Assembly: GCF_004358695.1 (NCBI RefSeq)
Contig: NZ_SNAA01000002.1
Coordinates: 124,001 to 188,000 of the forward strand
DNA: 64,000 nt
Reading direction: 5' to 3'
Source: Palleronia sediminis
Lineage (GTDB): Bacteria > Pseudomonadota > Alphaproteobacteria > Rhodobacterales > Rhodobacteraceae
The translations under genes and the position numbers were made by a program. The first letter of the stretch is position 1. Every line of letters starts with the position of its first letter. This document shows positions 38,553-46,843 of the stretch, one piece after another. The notes under the pieces were generated by a model. It was given only the letters and a program-made list of their open reading frames with translations, was not told the DNA's origin and ran no database searches.

Positions 38553-39113
38553 TCAGGCGGCGAGCTGCGCCTCGAACCGGCGCAGGACGCGGCAGCCCGG
38601 CGCGGCCACGCGCCCGCCGGCAAGTTGCGGGCCTTCGGTCTCGACCCAGGCGCCGTCGACCAGCGCAAGCTCGTGCGAGTCGAGCAGGATCGACACCCAG
38701 CCGCGACGCGGCGCGTCGGCCCAGCCGATGCCGGGCCGCCCGACCAGGTCGCCCGCCTGCGCAAAGGCCTCGGCCGTGCCCAGCACCAGCATCATCCTGT
38801 CGGAGGTGACCAGCACCTTGTGCGTTTCGGCCACCACCATGTCGCGCATGGGCAGATCGGGGCCCAGCGCGCCTGCGGCGATCCGCACGGCGCGGGCACT
38901 GCGCGTTTCGGGCAGTTCGTGGCTGATCGCGTGGATCGTGCGCAACCCGTGATCGCGGGTAAAGACCGTGTCGCCCGCCCTGAGATAGCGCGCAGCGATC
39001 TCGCCTAGACCCGTCGCGACCATCGCATCGGCCGAGATGCCGGATGCGCGCTGGCCGCGCGGTGCAGGGGGCAATATCGCCGCCAGCCTGGCGGCGAGGG
39101 TAGCGTCGGTCAT
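38553..39113 (-). CDS. Degenerate Hint-domain protein
   Basis: A 186-residue protein whose central part aligns by eye with the neighbouring Hint proteins: GISADAMVATGLGEIAARYLRAGDTVFTRDHGLRTI matches CFTPGTRIATPCGEREVETLREGDRIITRDAGIQEI, and LLDSHELALVDGAWVETEGPQ matches MFDQHEVVLADGAWSESFQP. Gly25 replaces the catalytic Cys, and the SPNHRML block reads TSDRMML. Autoprocessing is therefore unlikely, although the later His is kept. GAGGGACCGGT precedes the ATG. It is the most downstream of three adjacent minus-strand Hint genes. Confidence 0.8.
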   Translation of the reverse strand: MTDATLAARLAAILPPAPRGQRASGISADAMVATGLGEIAARYLRAGDTVFTRDHGLRTIHAISHELPETRSARAVRIAAGALGPDLPMRDMVVAETHKVLVTSDRMMLVLGTAEAFAQAGDLVGRPGIGWADAPRRGWVSILLDSHELALVDGAWVETEGPQLAGGRVAAPGCRVLRRFEAQLAA

Positions 39114-39460
39114 ACCGGTCCCTCGGATTTCGGCCGCTGCTGCGCAGCATGGCCTGTTCCTGTGTTGGACTGTTCTAGAGGAAAATATTCCACCGATCTA
39201 CGGGCAAGAACGACGGATCGACTCTTCTTGCCGGAAAACCGCCTGACGGCCGCCCCGGTCGCGACATGATCGCCGTCACAGGGGCGCCACCGGGAACGGT
39301 GCGGGGGCGCGGGCGCGGACCGTTTCCAGAACCGCGCCTATTCTCGACAAATCCCACCGGCCGGCACGGTTTCCTGTATTCGGGCAATCGCTGACCGTGG
39401 CGAAACTGTCCGCCCCTGGGAAACGCGCACCCGGTCTTGGCCGACTCGCTCCGCCGTGCC
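39114..39460 (-). other. Intergenic region between two Hint genes
   Basis: These 347 bases hold no credible gene. At 39203-39232 there is an eight-pair inverted repeat GGCAAGAA / TTCTTGCC with a 14-base loop. A short AT-rich stretch (GGAAAATATTCC, 39179-39190, itself palindromic) is a candidate promoter region for the downstream degenerate Hint gene. Confidence 0.5.
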
Positions 39461-40093
39461 TCAATGCACCCGGTCGTGTTCCCGGCCGCGCGTCAGCACG
39501 GGGCGCGCCGCCGCGAACCGCGCGCCGTCGCGTAGCGGGCCCGCGCCCGCAAGGCCCGGAAAGAGGCGTGTGATCTCGTCGCGCTGCGAGCCGTTCAACG
39601 CCGCCATGCCGTCGGCCGAGGGCTGGAAACTCTCGCTCCAGGTGCCGTTCGACAGGATCATCTGGTGGCAGTCGAACATGAGGTGGATATAGGTCATCCC
39701 CAATGCCTCGACCTGCGCCGCGCCGGGGCCGGCGCACAGCTCGATCGCGGGCACGAGCATCTCGCGTTCCGGCAGATATCGCGTCCTCGTATCCATCGTC
39801 ATCAACATCCGGTGGTTCGGGCTGACCAGCGTATCGCGTTCGGGCAGTCCGTAGCCCAGGGCGCCCTGCCGGATCAGAACCGGGCGCAGCTCGGGCGCGG
39901 CGACGAGATCGGCATGGGTCAGGCGCTTTTGCCCGACCCAGCAGATCTCCTGGATCCCGGCATCGCGGGTGATGATCCGGTCGCCCTCTCGCAGGGTCTC
40001 GACCTCGCGTTCGCCGCAGGGCGTGGCGATCCGCGTGCCGGGCGTGAAGCAGGCCGCGCGGGGGCGCGAAGCGGGGGCGGTTCGGGCTGACAT
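39461..40093 (-). CDS. Stand-alone Hint-domain protein with intact catalytic Cys
   Basis: A 210-residue protein that is almost entirely a Hint (Hint_2-type) domain: Cys15 in AACFTPGTRIATP, GDRIITRDAGIQEICWVGQKRL, the conserved His in LVSPNHRMLM, then YIHLMFDCHQMILSNGTWSESFQPS. It is closely similar over its length to residues about 1216-1390 of the adjacent RTX protein, including LRPVLIRQGALGYGLPERD and the IEL/KHLC region, so the two domains are paralogues. No signal peptide is visible. The start was set at MSARTAPAS just before the domain. The Cys and His could support N-S acyl shift and cleavage, but what it would act on is unknown. Confidence 0.85.
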   Translation of the reverse strand: MSARTAPASRPRAACFTPGTRIATPCGEREVETLREGDRIITRDAGIQEICWVGQKRLTHADLVAAPELRPVLIRQGALGYGLPERDTLVSPNHRMLMTMDTRTRYLPEREMLVPAIELCAGPGAAQVEALGMTYIHLMFDCHQMILSNGTWSESFQPSADGMAALNGSQRDEITRLFPGLAGAGPLRDGARFAAARPVLTRGREHDRVH

Positions 40094-40145
40094 GGTACCT
40101 CGGCAACAACGGACCGGCCGAAGATGGCGCGAAACCGCGGCCTTG

Positions 40146-40180
40146 GCAAAGAGAAACCCGCGGGCCTCGAGGCCCGCGGG
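40146..40180 (-). terminator. Strong terminator after the RTX-Hint gene
   Basis: A perfect 24-base palindrome at 40157-40180 (arms CCCGCGGGCCT and AGGCCCGCGGG around CG), followed on the minus strand by TTTCTCTTTG. It separates the large RTX gene from the stand-alone Hint gene. Confidence 0.85.
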
Positions 40181-40226
40181 GTCGCATCGTCGGGGGTCGA
40201 CGGGCGGGCCCACCCTCCGTCTTGGC

Positions 40227-43200
40227 CTAGAGCAGCTTGGCCTCGTGCTTTTTCAGCGTCCGGCGGGCGGCGCGATAGGCCTCGATACCCTCGTAATCCT
40301 CGAACTCGGGGAAGAGGCGCAGGATCTCGGCGCGCTGATCCTCGCCGATCCCCTTGAGGGTATAGTCGCCGGGCTGGAAGCTCTCGGACCATGCGCCATC
40401 CGCCAGAACGACCTCGTGCTGGTCGAACATGAAGTGGATGTAGCTCACCCCCAGCGCACAGACCTGCGCGATCCCGTGCATGTGGCACAGGTGCTTGGCC
40501 GCCACGAGGACCTCGCGATCCTCGAAATAGAGCGCGCTCTTGTCGTTGTTGACCAGCATACGGTGATTGGGGCTGACAAGCATGTCGCGCTCGGGCAACC
40601 CGAAGCCCAGCGCCCCTTTCGAGATCAGCACCGGCCGCAGGTCGGGCTGCGCGGCGAGATCCTGCCGGGCGAGCCGCTTTTCGCCGATCCAGCGCACTTC
40701 CTGGATGCCGCTGTCACGGGTGATGATCCGGTCGCCTTCGCGCAGATCCTCGACCGGGCGCTCGCCCCTGGGGGTCGCGATCAGGGTTCCGGGGGTGAAG
40801 CAGGGAATGATCCTCTCGATATTCTCGAAGACCAGCTTGCCGTTCTGGTTGCCGTCGGCGTCGAAGAACAGAACCTCGCCGTCGATCCCGTTGCTGTAGA
40901 CGACCTCGCCTGGGATCACGCCGTTGGGCGACGTGCCGTCGGTGTTGTCGTTGTCGGGCCGGACATTGACCAGCTTGTAGCTGCCGCCCGGCGCGACCGA
41001 CCCGCGCAGGTCGAGCGTGTCGAAGTCGTTGCCGCCCGATCCGCCGAGGACGGTATCGTTGCCCAGCAGCAGCTCGAACGTGTCGGCATCGTCGCCACCG
41101 CGCAGCAGATCGTCGCCCGGCTCGTCGCCGCCGTTGATCGTGTCGTTGCCCGCGCCGCCGTCGACCGTGTCGTTGCCGCCGGCCGCGTTGATCGAGTCGT
41201 TGCCCGCGCCGCCGTCGATATAGTCGTCGCCGAGCCCGCCGACGGCGGTGTCGTCGCCGTCGCCGCCGTACATGGTGTCGTCGCCGATATTGCCGCGCAT
41301 GAAGTCGTTGCCGGCACCGCCTTCGAGCAGATCGCTGTCACCGTTGGCGATCAGCGTATCGTTGCCGTCTCCGCCGAGCAGCGTGTCGTTTCCGTCCCCG
41401 CCGCTGATGAAGTCGTCGCCCTCGCCGCCATCGACCCAATCATCGCCCTTGCCGGCCCAGACGGTATCGTTGCCCGCGCCCGCATGGATCGAATCGTCGC
41501 CCGCGCCGCCCTCGATGCTGTCGTCGTCGATCCCGGCATGGATGGTGTCGTTGCCCTCGCCGCCAAAGATCGTGTCCGCATCGTCGCCGGTATAGATCAG
41601 GTCGTTGCCCTTGCCGCCATCGACGAGGTCGCGCCCGTCATCGGGGTTGGGATCCTTGGCGTCGGGCAGGGTGTCGATGCCCGCGATGATGGTGTCGTTG
41701 CCGTCGCCGCCAAGGATCGTATCGGACCCCTGGATATCGGTGATGTAGTCGTCGCCATCGCCGCCATCGACCGAGTCGTCGTCGATCCCGGCCTCGATCC
41801 GGTCGTTTCCGGCACCGCCGAGGATCGTGTCGGCATCGTCGCCGGTAAAGATCGTGTCGTTGCCGGCCCCGCCATCGACGAAATCGCGGTCGTCGTCGGG
41901 GTTGGGGTCGAGATCGCCGAGAACGTCGGGCGACTCGGCACCCTCGGGGTCGGGCGAGATGAACGGCACATCGGTGTCGAAGGCCTGATCGGTGCCCGAG
42001 GTGTCGATGTGGTCATCGCCCTCGCCGCCCAGCGCGGTATCCGAGCCGTCGCCCCCCAGGAGGGTATCGTCGCCTGTCCCGCCATGGAGCGAGTCGTCGC
42101 CCGCGCCGCCGGAAAGGCTGTCATCCCCGGCTTGGCCGCTGAGCGTATCGTCGCCCGCCTGCCCGAGGATCGTATCGCGGCCGCCATCGCCGAACAGCGC
42201 GTCGTCACCCTCGCCGCCGTCGATGAGATCGGCACCGGATCCGCCCACGACCGAGTCGTTGCCGTCCTCGCCAAAGATGGTGTCGCCGCCTAGGCGCCCG
42301 AACACCGTATCGTCGCCGCCACCGGCCTTGACGATATCGGCATTGGTTCCGATGGGGCTGCCGTTCACGATCTGGTCGGGCCGGTCGATGAGGTCGCCCT
42401 CGGGATCGCCGGTGTAGTTCTCGTCGATCAGGTTGGCCTCGTCATCGCCCTCGACGATGCCGTTGAGCTCTTTCCCGCCCAGCGGGGGCGGAACGGGCGA
42501 GTCGCCGCGAAGCTCCTCGATCTCGGTAAAGGTCAGGCGGCCCGTTTCGTGGCCCGAGGCATCGCGGAACACGACCGTTCCGTTCGCGCCGTTGCCGTTG
42601 CCGTCGACGACGAGATCCTCGACGGTAAAGGCGCCCTGGCCGGTCAGGTCGAGAATGTCGTAATCGGCCGATTCACCCGGCTGGATCTCGGAAGGGCGCG
42701 TGACCACGCGTCCGCCCGATCCGCCGTCGATCCGGTCGCCATCGGTTCCGCCGACGATCAGGTCGGCATCGTCGCCGCCCTTGATGGTATCGGCGCCGTG
42801 CCCCCCTTCGAGCACGTCGCGCCCGCCCGCGCCGACCAGCAGGTCGTCGCCGTCGCCGCCATGCAGCGTGTCGTCGCCGCCCGGCCCGGTCGTGGCTTCG
42901 GTGTAGTAGACATCCGAGATATGGATGCCGGAATTGGCGTGACCGTCCTGCTCATGCGTGATCTCGATGCGCGAGAAGGGCCCGGCGATGTTGACCAGCA
43001 CCGAGTAATCCTTGGACGTCTCGGAGGCATAGCCCCCCTTGCTGTCGGCCGTCTCGGACCCCGCGACGCTGTCCTCGTCCTTGAGCGTGATCTTCGTGCC
43101 GGCATCGGTCAGCGTGACCTCGACCGGGCGGCCCTCGTCGTCATAGGCGCGGACCCGGACGATGCCGTCGCCGTCGATATCGGTGATGCGGAAGCTGCCG

Positions 43201-44459
43201 TCGGTGACTTCCTCGGAGTAATCGAGAACGTAGGTCGCCTCGTTCCCGTGGCCGTTCAGATCGGATTTGAGGCTCGAGTCGTCATCGACCGGCTCGCCGT
43301 CGCTGTCGATCCCGCGCGTGTCGATCTTGGTGTTCGAGACGAAGGTCTCGATATCCTTGTCGTTCTCGTCCTTTGTGAACGTCACCTGGACCTTGCCGGT
43401 CTCGTCCAGCCGGTCCCATTCGAACCGCTCGCGGCTGCCCTCGGGGGGATTGTCGCCGTAAAGCTCGTCATCGCCCGCGCCGCCCGACAGCGAATCGTCG
43501 CCGCCCTCGCCGTAAAGCGTATCGTCGCCATGGCCGCCGATCAGCGTATCGTCGCCCTCGCCCTCGGCGACGGTCGTCGTGAACTTCACGTCCGAGATAT
43601 GAATGCCCGAGCGGCCCGAATCCGATCCGGCCGAATGAATGATACGGATGCCCTGCACCGGACCCGCGATCGAGATCTCGGCGCCGACATACTTGCTGTC
43701 GGGATCGTCGTCGGCGACCTGCTTCGACTCGCTGATCGTCCCATCGGCCGAGACCTGGAGGTTCTTGCCCAGCTCGAACTCGACCGGAACCTGTTTCCCG
43801 TCCGGCCCGACCGCGATTACCTGCACGCCTTTCAGGTTCGCATCGAGATCGGAGAGGGTGAAGCGGACATTCTCGACCGCCTCGGAGAACCCGAACTCGT
43901 AGGTGCCGCTTTCATGCGCATCGAGCAGCGATTTGAGCGAGCTTTCGTCGTCGACCCCGGTATCGCCGGTAAAGATGTCGTCATCCTCGAAGCTCGACCG
44001 GACCCCCGATCCGGGGATCGCGACGCGCACTTCGACACCGTCGACGGTCTGGCTGACCACGCGGTTCGACAGGTCGTCCCCATCGTCGATATCGCCGTGG
44101 CCGTTGGGATCGTCCAGCGCGCTCCAGCGGAAGGTGCCTTCGGTCGCGACGCCTGGCAGGGCGCGGTCGCCATAGATCACGTCGTTTCCGTTGTCGCCCG
44201 ACAGCAGGTCGTCGCCCGCGCCGCCCAGAACGATATCGTCGTCATGGCCGGCCGATACGGTGTCGTCCCCGCCCCGAGCGTCGACGATATCGCGGTCGGA
44301 ATGCATGAAATCGCCCGCGTCGATGCGGTCGCCCTCGGGATCGCCACGATACCCGGCGTCGATCCGGTCGGCGCCGTTCGTGCCGCTGACGACATCGTCG
44401 GAGGTCAGCTTGCCCTCGGCGAGCTTGGTCTCGAACCATTCCGTGAAACGCCAGGTCAT
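40227..44459 (-). CDS. Large RTX-repeat protein with C-terminal Hint domain
   Basis: A 1410-residue acidic protein. Two short hemolysin-type GGxGxDxLx blocks (residues about 58-98 and 300-336) alternate with two related beta-rich modules (about 108-295 and 346-520, both ending in IHISDV). A long RTX array follows (about 524-585 and 700-1145), with an internal 56-residue duplication. A linker (GEVLFFDADGNQNGKLVFENIERIIP) leads into a Hint domain from Cys1220 (CFTPGTLIATP, GDRIITRDSGIQEV, LVSPNHRMLV, MFDQHEVVLADGAWSESFQPG). The arrays should bind calcium and fold outside the cell. There is no Sec signal, which fits type I secretion, but no transporter is nearby. A GGGAGGAAAG ribosome site fixes the ATG. 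It is probably a surface or matrix protein whose Hint domain may process or attach it. Confidence 0.88.
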   Translation of the reverse strand: MTWRFTEWFETKLAEGKLTSDDVVSGTNGADRIDAGYRGDPEGDRIDAGDFMHSDRDIVDARGGDDTVSAGHDDDIVLGGAGDDLLSGDNGNDVIYGDRALPGVATEGTFRWSALDDPNGHGDIDDGDDLSNRVVSQTVDGVEVRVAIPGSGVRSSFEDDDIFTGDTGVDDESSLKSLLDAHESGTYEFGFSEAVENVRFTLSDLDANLKGVQVIAVGPDGKQVPVEFELGKNLQVSADGTISESKQVADDDPDSKYVGAEISIAGPVQGIRIIHSAGSDSGRSGIHISDVKFTTTVAEGEGDDTLIGGHGDDTLYGEGGDDSLSGGAGDDELYGDNPPEGSRERFEWDRLDETGKVQVTFTKDENDKDIETFVSNTKIDTRGIDSDGEPVDDDSSLKSDLNGHGNEATYVLDYSEEVTDGSFRITDIDGDGIVRVRAYDDEGRPVEVTLTDAGTKITLKDEDSVAGSETADSKGGYASETSKDYSVLVNIAGPFSRIEITHEQDGHANSGIHISDVYYTEATTGPGGDDTLHGGDGDDLLVGAGGRDVLEGGHGADTIKGGDDADLIVGGTDGDRIDGGSGGRVVTRPSEIQPGESADYDILDLTGQGAFTVEDLVVDGNGNGANGTVVFRDASGHETGRLTFTEIEELRGDSPVPPPLGGKELNGIVEGDDEANLIDENYTGDPEGDLIDRPDQIVNGSPIGTNADIVKAGGGDDTVFGRLGGDTIFGEDGNDSVVGGSGADLIDGGEGDDALFGDGGRDTILGQAGDDTLSGQAGDDSLSGGAGDDSLHGGTGDDTLLGGDGSDTALGGEGDDHIDTSGTDQAFDTDVPFISPDPEGAESPDVLGDLDPNPDDDRDFVDGGAGNDTIFTGDDADTILGGAGNDRIEAGIDDDSVDGGDGDDYITDIQGSDTILGGDGNDTIIAGIDTLPDAKDPNPDDGRDLVDGGKGNDLIYTGDDADTIFGGEGNDTIHAGIDDDSIEGGAGDDSIHAGAGNDTVWAGKGDDWVDGGEGDDFISGGDGNDTLLGGDGNDTLIANGDSDLLEGGAGNDFMRGNIGDDTMYGGDGDDTAVGGLGDDYIDGGAGNDSINAAGGNDTVDGGAGNDTINGGDEPGDDLLRGGDDADTFELLLGNDTVLGGSGGNDFDTLDLRGSVAPGGSYKLVNVRPDNDNTDGTSPNGVIPGEVVYSNGIDGEVLFFDADGNQNGKLVFENIERIIPCFTPGTLIATPRGERPVEDLREGDRIITRDSGIQEVRWIGEKRLARQDLAAQPDLRPVLISKGALGFGLPERDMLVSPNHRMLVNNDKSALYFEDREVLVAAKHLCHMHGIAQVCALGVSYIHFMFDQHEVVLADGAWSESFQPGDYTLKGIGEDQRAEILRLFPEFEDYEGIEAYRAARRTLKKHEAKLL
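41487..41909 (-). repeat. Internal duplication in the RTX array
   Basis: Residues 851-906 and 936-991 of the RTX protein share the frame DPNPDDxRDxVDGGxGNDxI followed by TGDDADTIxGGxGND and AGIDDDS. At the DNA level these are 41742-41909 and 41487-41654, offset by 255 bases. This indicates recent tandem growth of the array. Confidence 0.75.
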
Positions 44460-45028
44460 TCGCTTTCCTCCCATGCTGTCGGCACACCCGCTTTCGAGCC
44501 GGTGCGGCGACAGAAAATATATTCGCCCAATTATTCCGCCACGAACCCATGGGCATCGGCCCACGCATCAGTGACGGTGTGCGACCCCCCAGGGCCACCG
44601 CCAAGTCCCGTCACCGGAGCTCCGAATCGGAAACCCGCGGCTTGGCAAGGTTAGTACGATTTCAATCTACTCTGTTTAGGATCGTTCAGCACACGAACAT
44701 GCGTCCGACCGAAAATAATCGTCGCCGCTAACAGGCTGAATTGTACGCCATTCAGAAACACATTCGGCCGAATTGCAGACCGACCTAGACTTATGGTGCA
44801 GTTTTCGGTTCAGCCGTTTCTCGAGGGCATCCAATCCGTTGCCAATCGCATCCAATACAACCCTGGGATGTATCTATTCGTCGTTAAGCACGTGTTTCCC
44901 GAACTGCGCCAATCCGTGGACGAAGGGGGGGATCGTTCCCAAACGTCAAGCGATGTGGAGGCAACCGGAGAATCGCGCCATAAATATGGCGACGCCACGG
45001 CCCCGATGCGCCCGATGCGTCAAGGCTG
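44460..45028. other. Long AT-richer intergenic region upstream of the RTX gene
   Basis: These 569 bases have visibly lower GC than the surroundings and no convincing gene. A perfect 16-base inverted repeat CGCCATA-AA-TATGGCG lies at 44976-44991, beside the 3' end of tRNA-Leu(UAA); it could be an operator. The short frames here either run through the two tRNA genes or lack coding character. The region probably carries the RTX promoter and its control sites. Confidence 0.6.
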
Positions 45029-45113
45029 TGGTGCGGGCGGCGGGACTCGAACCCGCACGGGCCTAGCCCAAGGCATTTTAAGTGCCATGCGTCTACCATT
45101 CCGCCACGCCCGC
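45029..45113 (-). tRNA. tRNA-Leu (anticodon UAA)
   Basis: An 85-base class II tRNA on the minus strand. The acceptor stem GCGGGCG pairs with CGCCCGC, discriminator A and CCA are encoded, the loop CTTAAAA gives anticodon TAA, the variable arm is long, and the T arm contains GGTTCGAGTCC. The outermost pair of the anticodon stem (T-T) is mismatched. Confidence 0.95.
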
Positions 45114-45134
45114 GCGCGTCCCCGAAGGGAAAGG

Positions 45135-45220
45135 TGGTACCCGCGGCCGGACTCGAACCGGCATGGCCTCTCGGCCGGCGGATTTTGAATCCGCTGCGTC
45201 TACCATTCCGCCACGCGGGC
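45135..45220 (-). tRNA. tRNA-Leu (anticodon CAA)
   Basis: An 86-base class II tRNA on the minus strand. The anticodon stem GCGGA/TCCGC encloses the loop TTCAAAA, giving anticodon CAA. CCA is encoded, and the long variable arm and GGTTCGAGTCC T arm are present. The first acceptor pair is G-U. It lies 21 bases upstream of tRNA-Leu(UAA) in the same direction, so the two probably form one transcript. Confidence 0.95.
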
Positions 45221-45319
45221 ATCGGGCAACCACCTGTCGAGGCGTTTACCCAGACCCGCCGGGCATGAAAAGGCCCCATGGCGCTTGCGCCGACCCGCGG
45301 GCGACGCCACGTTGCGCGG

Positions 45320-45769
45320 ATGGATACGATCCCCCGTCTCGGTGCGCTGGCCGTCGTTCCCAGGGGCGATGCGGTTTGTCTCGTCCAGCGGCGCAATCCG
45401 CCCGATGCCGGGCTCTGGGGTTTTCCCGGCGGCCATGTGGAGCCGGGCGAAACCGCGCTGGCCGCCGCCGCGCGCGAGCTCTCCGAGGAAACCGGCGTGA
45501 TCGCGCGCCCGCTGCGCTACCTGACCAATATCGACGTGATCCGCCGCGATGCCTCCGGCGCCCTGCTCTGGCACTATCTGCTGGCCGCCGTGCTCTGCGC
45601 CCACGAAAGCGGCGAGCCCCGCGCGGGCGACGACGCGCTCAGGGCCGCATGGGTGCCGCTCGGCGATATCGCGGCGGGCCGCCTGCCGCTCAGCGCCCGC
45701 GTGGCCGAGCTTGCACGCCTGGCCTTGCGCGACCCCCGCCATGCACCCGCCGGTCACGCGCACCCTTGA
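45320..45769 (+). CDS. NUDIX hydrolase
   Basis: A 149-residue protein with a complete Nudix box: [23 protein letters not shown], matching GX5EX7REUXEEXGU. The surrounding fold ([32 protein letters not shown] and [17 protein letters not shown]) resembles ADP-ribose or nucleotide-sugar pyrophosphatases. The substrate cannot be read from sequence. The ATG at 45320 giving [13 protein letters not shown] was chosen. It heads a run with a DedA-like gene, dsbB and arginase. Confidence 0.88.
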   Translation: MDTIPRLGALAVVPRGDAVCLVQRRNPPDAGLWGFPGGHVEPGETALAAAARELSEETGVIARPLRYLTNIDVIRRDASGALLWHYLLAAVLCAHESGEPRAGDDALRAAWVPLGDIAAGRLPLSARVAELARLALRDPRHAPAGHAHP

Positions 45770-45800
45770 CCGCCCCGCCGCCGCGTGGTCGGAGACCGCC

Positions 45801-46379
45801 ATGATACGCGCGCTCTATGACTGGACCATCGGCCTTGCCGCGCATCCTCATGCGCTTTGGGCACTCGCCATCGTCGCCTTCGTCGAAAGCTCGGTCTTTC
45901 CGATCCCGCCCGACGTGCTGATGATCCCCATGATCATCGCCCGCCCGCGCCGCGCCTGGATCGTGGCGGCGGTCGCGACGATCGCCTCGGTGCTGGGCGG
46001 GCTCGCCGGCTATGCCATCGGGGCCTTCGCCTTCGAGCAGATCGGCCGCCCGGTTCTCGAGTTCTACGGCAAGGACGGCAATTTCGACCTCTTCGCGGCG
46101 CGCTACAACGCATACGGCGCCTGGGCGGTGCTGGTCGCGGGGATCACGCCCTTCCCGTTCAAGGTCATCACCATCCTGTCGGGCACCACCGCGCTGTCGC
46201 TGCCCGTCTTCATCGTCGCCTCGGTCATCGCGCGGGGGCTGCGCTTCTTTCTCGTCGCGGGGCTGTTGCGCGTCTTCGGCGCGCCGATCCGCGAGTTCAT
46301 CGAGCGGCGGCTGAACCTCGTCTTCACCCTGTTCTGCATCCTGCTCATCGGCGGCTTCCTTCTCGTGAGGTACCTATGA
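45801..46379 (+). CDS. YqaA/DedA family membrane protein
   Basis: A 192-residue SNARE-associated (DedA/VTT) family protein. The motif AFVESSVFPIPPDVLMIPMI and the later YNAYGAWAVLVAGITPFPFKVITILSGTTALS match the YqaA branch; re-entrant hairpins with Pro and Gly are visible in both. Members act in lipid translocation and membrane homeostasis. Its stop overlaps the dsbB start in ATGA. Confidence 0.88.
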   Translation: MIRALYDWTIGLAAHPHALWALAIVAFVESSVFPIPPDVLMIPMIIARPRRAWIVAAVATIASVLGGLAGYAIGAFAFEQIGRPVLEFYGKDGNFDLFAARYNAYGAWAVLVAGITPFPFKVITILSGTTALSLPVFIVASVIARGLRFFLVAGLLRVFGAPIREFIERRLNLVFTLFCILLIGGFLLVRYL

Positions 46380-46843
46380 CCCGACGCATGTTGACCACGC
46401 TGGCGGGGCTCGGCTCGGCCGCGCTTCTGGCCGGGGCCTTCGGCTTTCAGGCGATGGGCTATGCGCCCTGCCAGATGTGCCTGTGGCAACGCTGGCCCCA
46501 TGCGGCAGCGGTGGCGCTGGCGGTGGTGGCATTCGCCTGGCCCCGGCGGATCGTGGCGGTGTTGGGCGCGCTGGCCGCGCTCGTCACTGCCGGGCTCGGC
46601 CTGTTTCACACCGGGGTCGAGCGCGCCTGGTGGGACGGGCCGGCCTCCTGCGCGGGGGGCGGATCGCTAGCGGGGATGGGCGGAGCGGACCTTCTGTCGA
46701 CCGACACGCTCGACAAGGTGGTGATGTGCGACGAGGTGGCCTGGGCCTTTGCCGGGCTGTCGATGGCCTCGTGGAACGCGGTGCTGTCGCTGGGCCTCGC
46801 CGCGATATGGGTCGCCGCCGCCCGCCGGGGGCTGCGCGCATGA
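46376..46843 (+). CDS. dsbB: Disulfide bond formation protein B
   Basis: A 155-residue inner-membrane protein with four helices. The first periplasmic Cys pair is YAPCQMCLWQRWPH; the second pair is Cys in PASCAGGG and Cys in VVMCDE, in the second periplasmic loop. The WQRWPH segment after CxxC is a family hallmark linked to quinone binding. DsbB reoxidises DsbA with ubiquinone as acceptor. The start overlaps the DedA-like gene and the stop overlaps the arginase start. Confidence 0.92.
   Translation: MTRRMLTTLAGLGSAALLAGAFGFQAMGYAPCQMCLWQRWPHAAAVALAVVAFAWPRRIVAVLGALAALVTAGLGLFHTGVERAWWDGPASCAGGGSLAGMGGADLLSTDTLDKVVMCDEVAWAFAGLSMASWNAVLSLGLAAIWVAAARRGLRA

Noticed and set aside
39969-42293. A 774-residue plus-strand open frame rich in Val, Ala and Ile opposite the RTX gene
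   Set aside because: It is the mirror of the repeated Gly/Asp codons on the other strand and has no recognisable domain.
42549-44654. A 701-residue plus-strand open frame opposite the 5' half of the RTX gene
   Set aside because: It is antisense to a gene with clear motifs; its composition reflects high GC only.
44793-45188. A 131-residue plus-strand open frame with GGTRTRTGLAQ
   Set aside because: It crosses both minus-strand tRNA-Leu genes; the motif is a known artefact of translating tRNA genes in reverse.
38553-45220. A genomic island inserted at tRNA-Leu, carrying the Hint cluster
   Set aside because: There is no integrase, and I could not find a second copy of the tRNA 3' end on the far side; composition inside the genes looks native.
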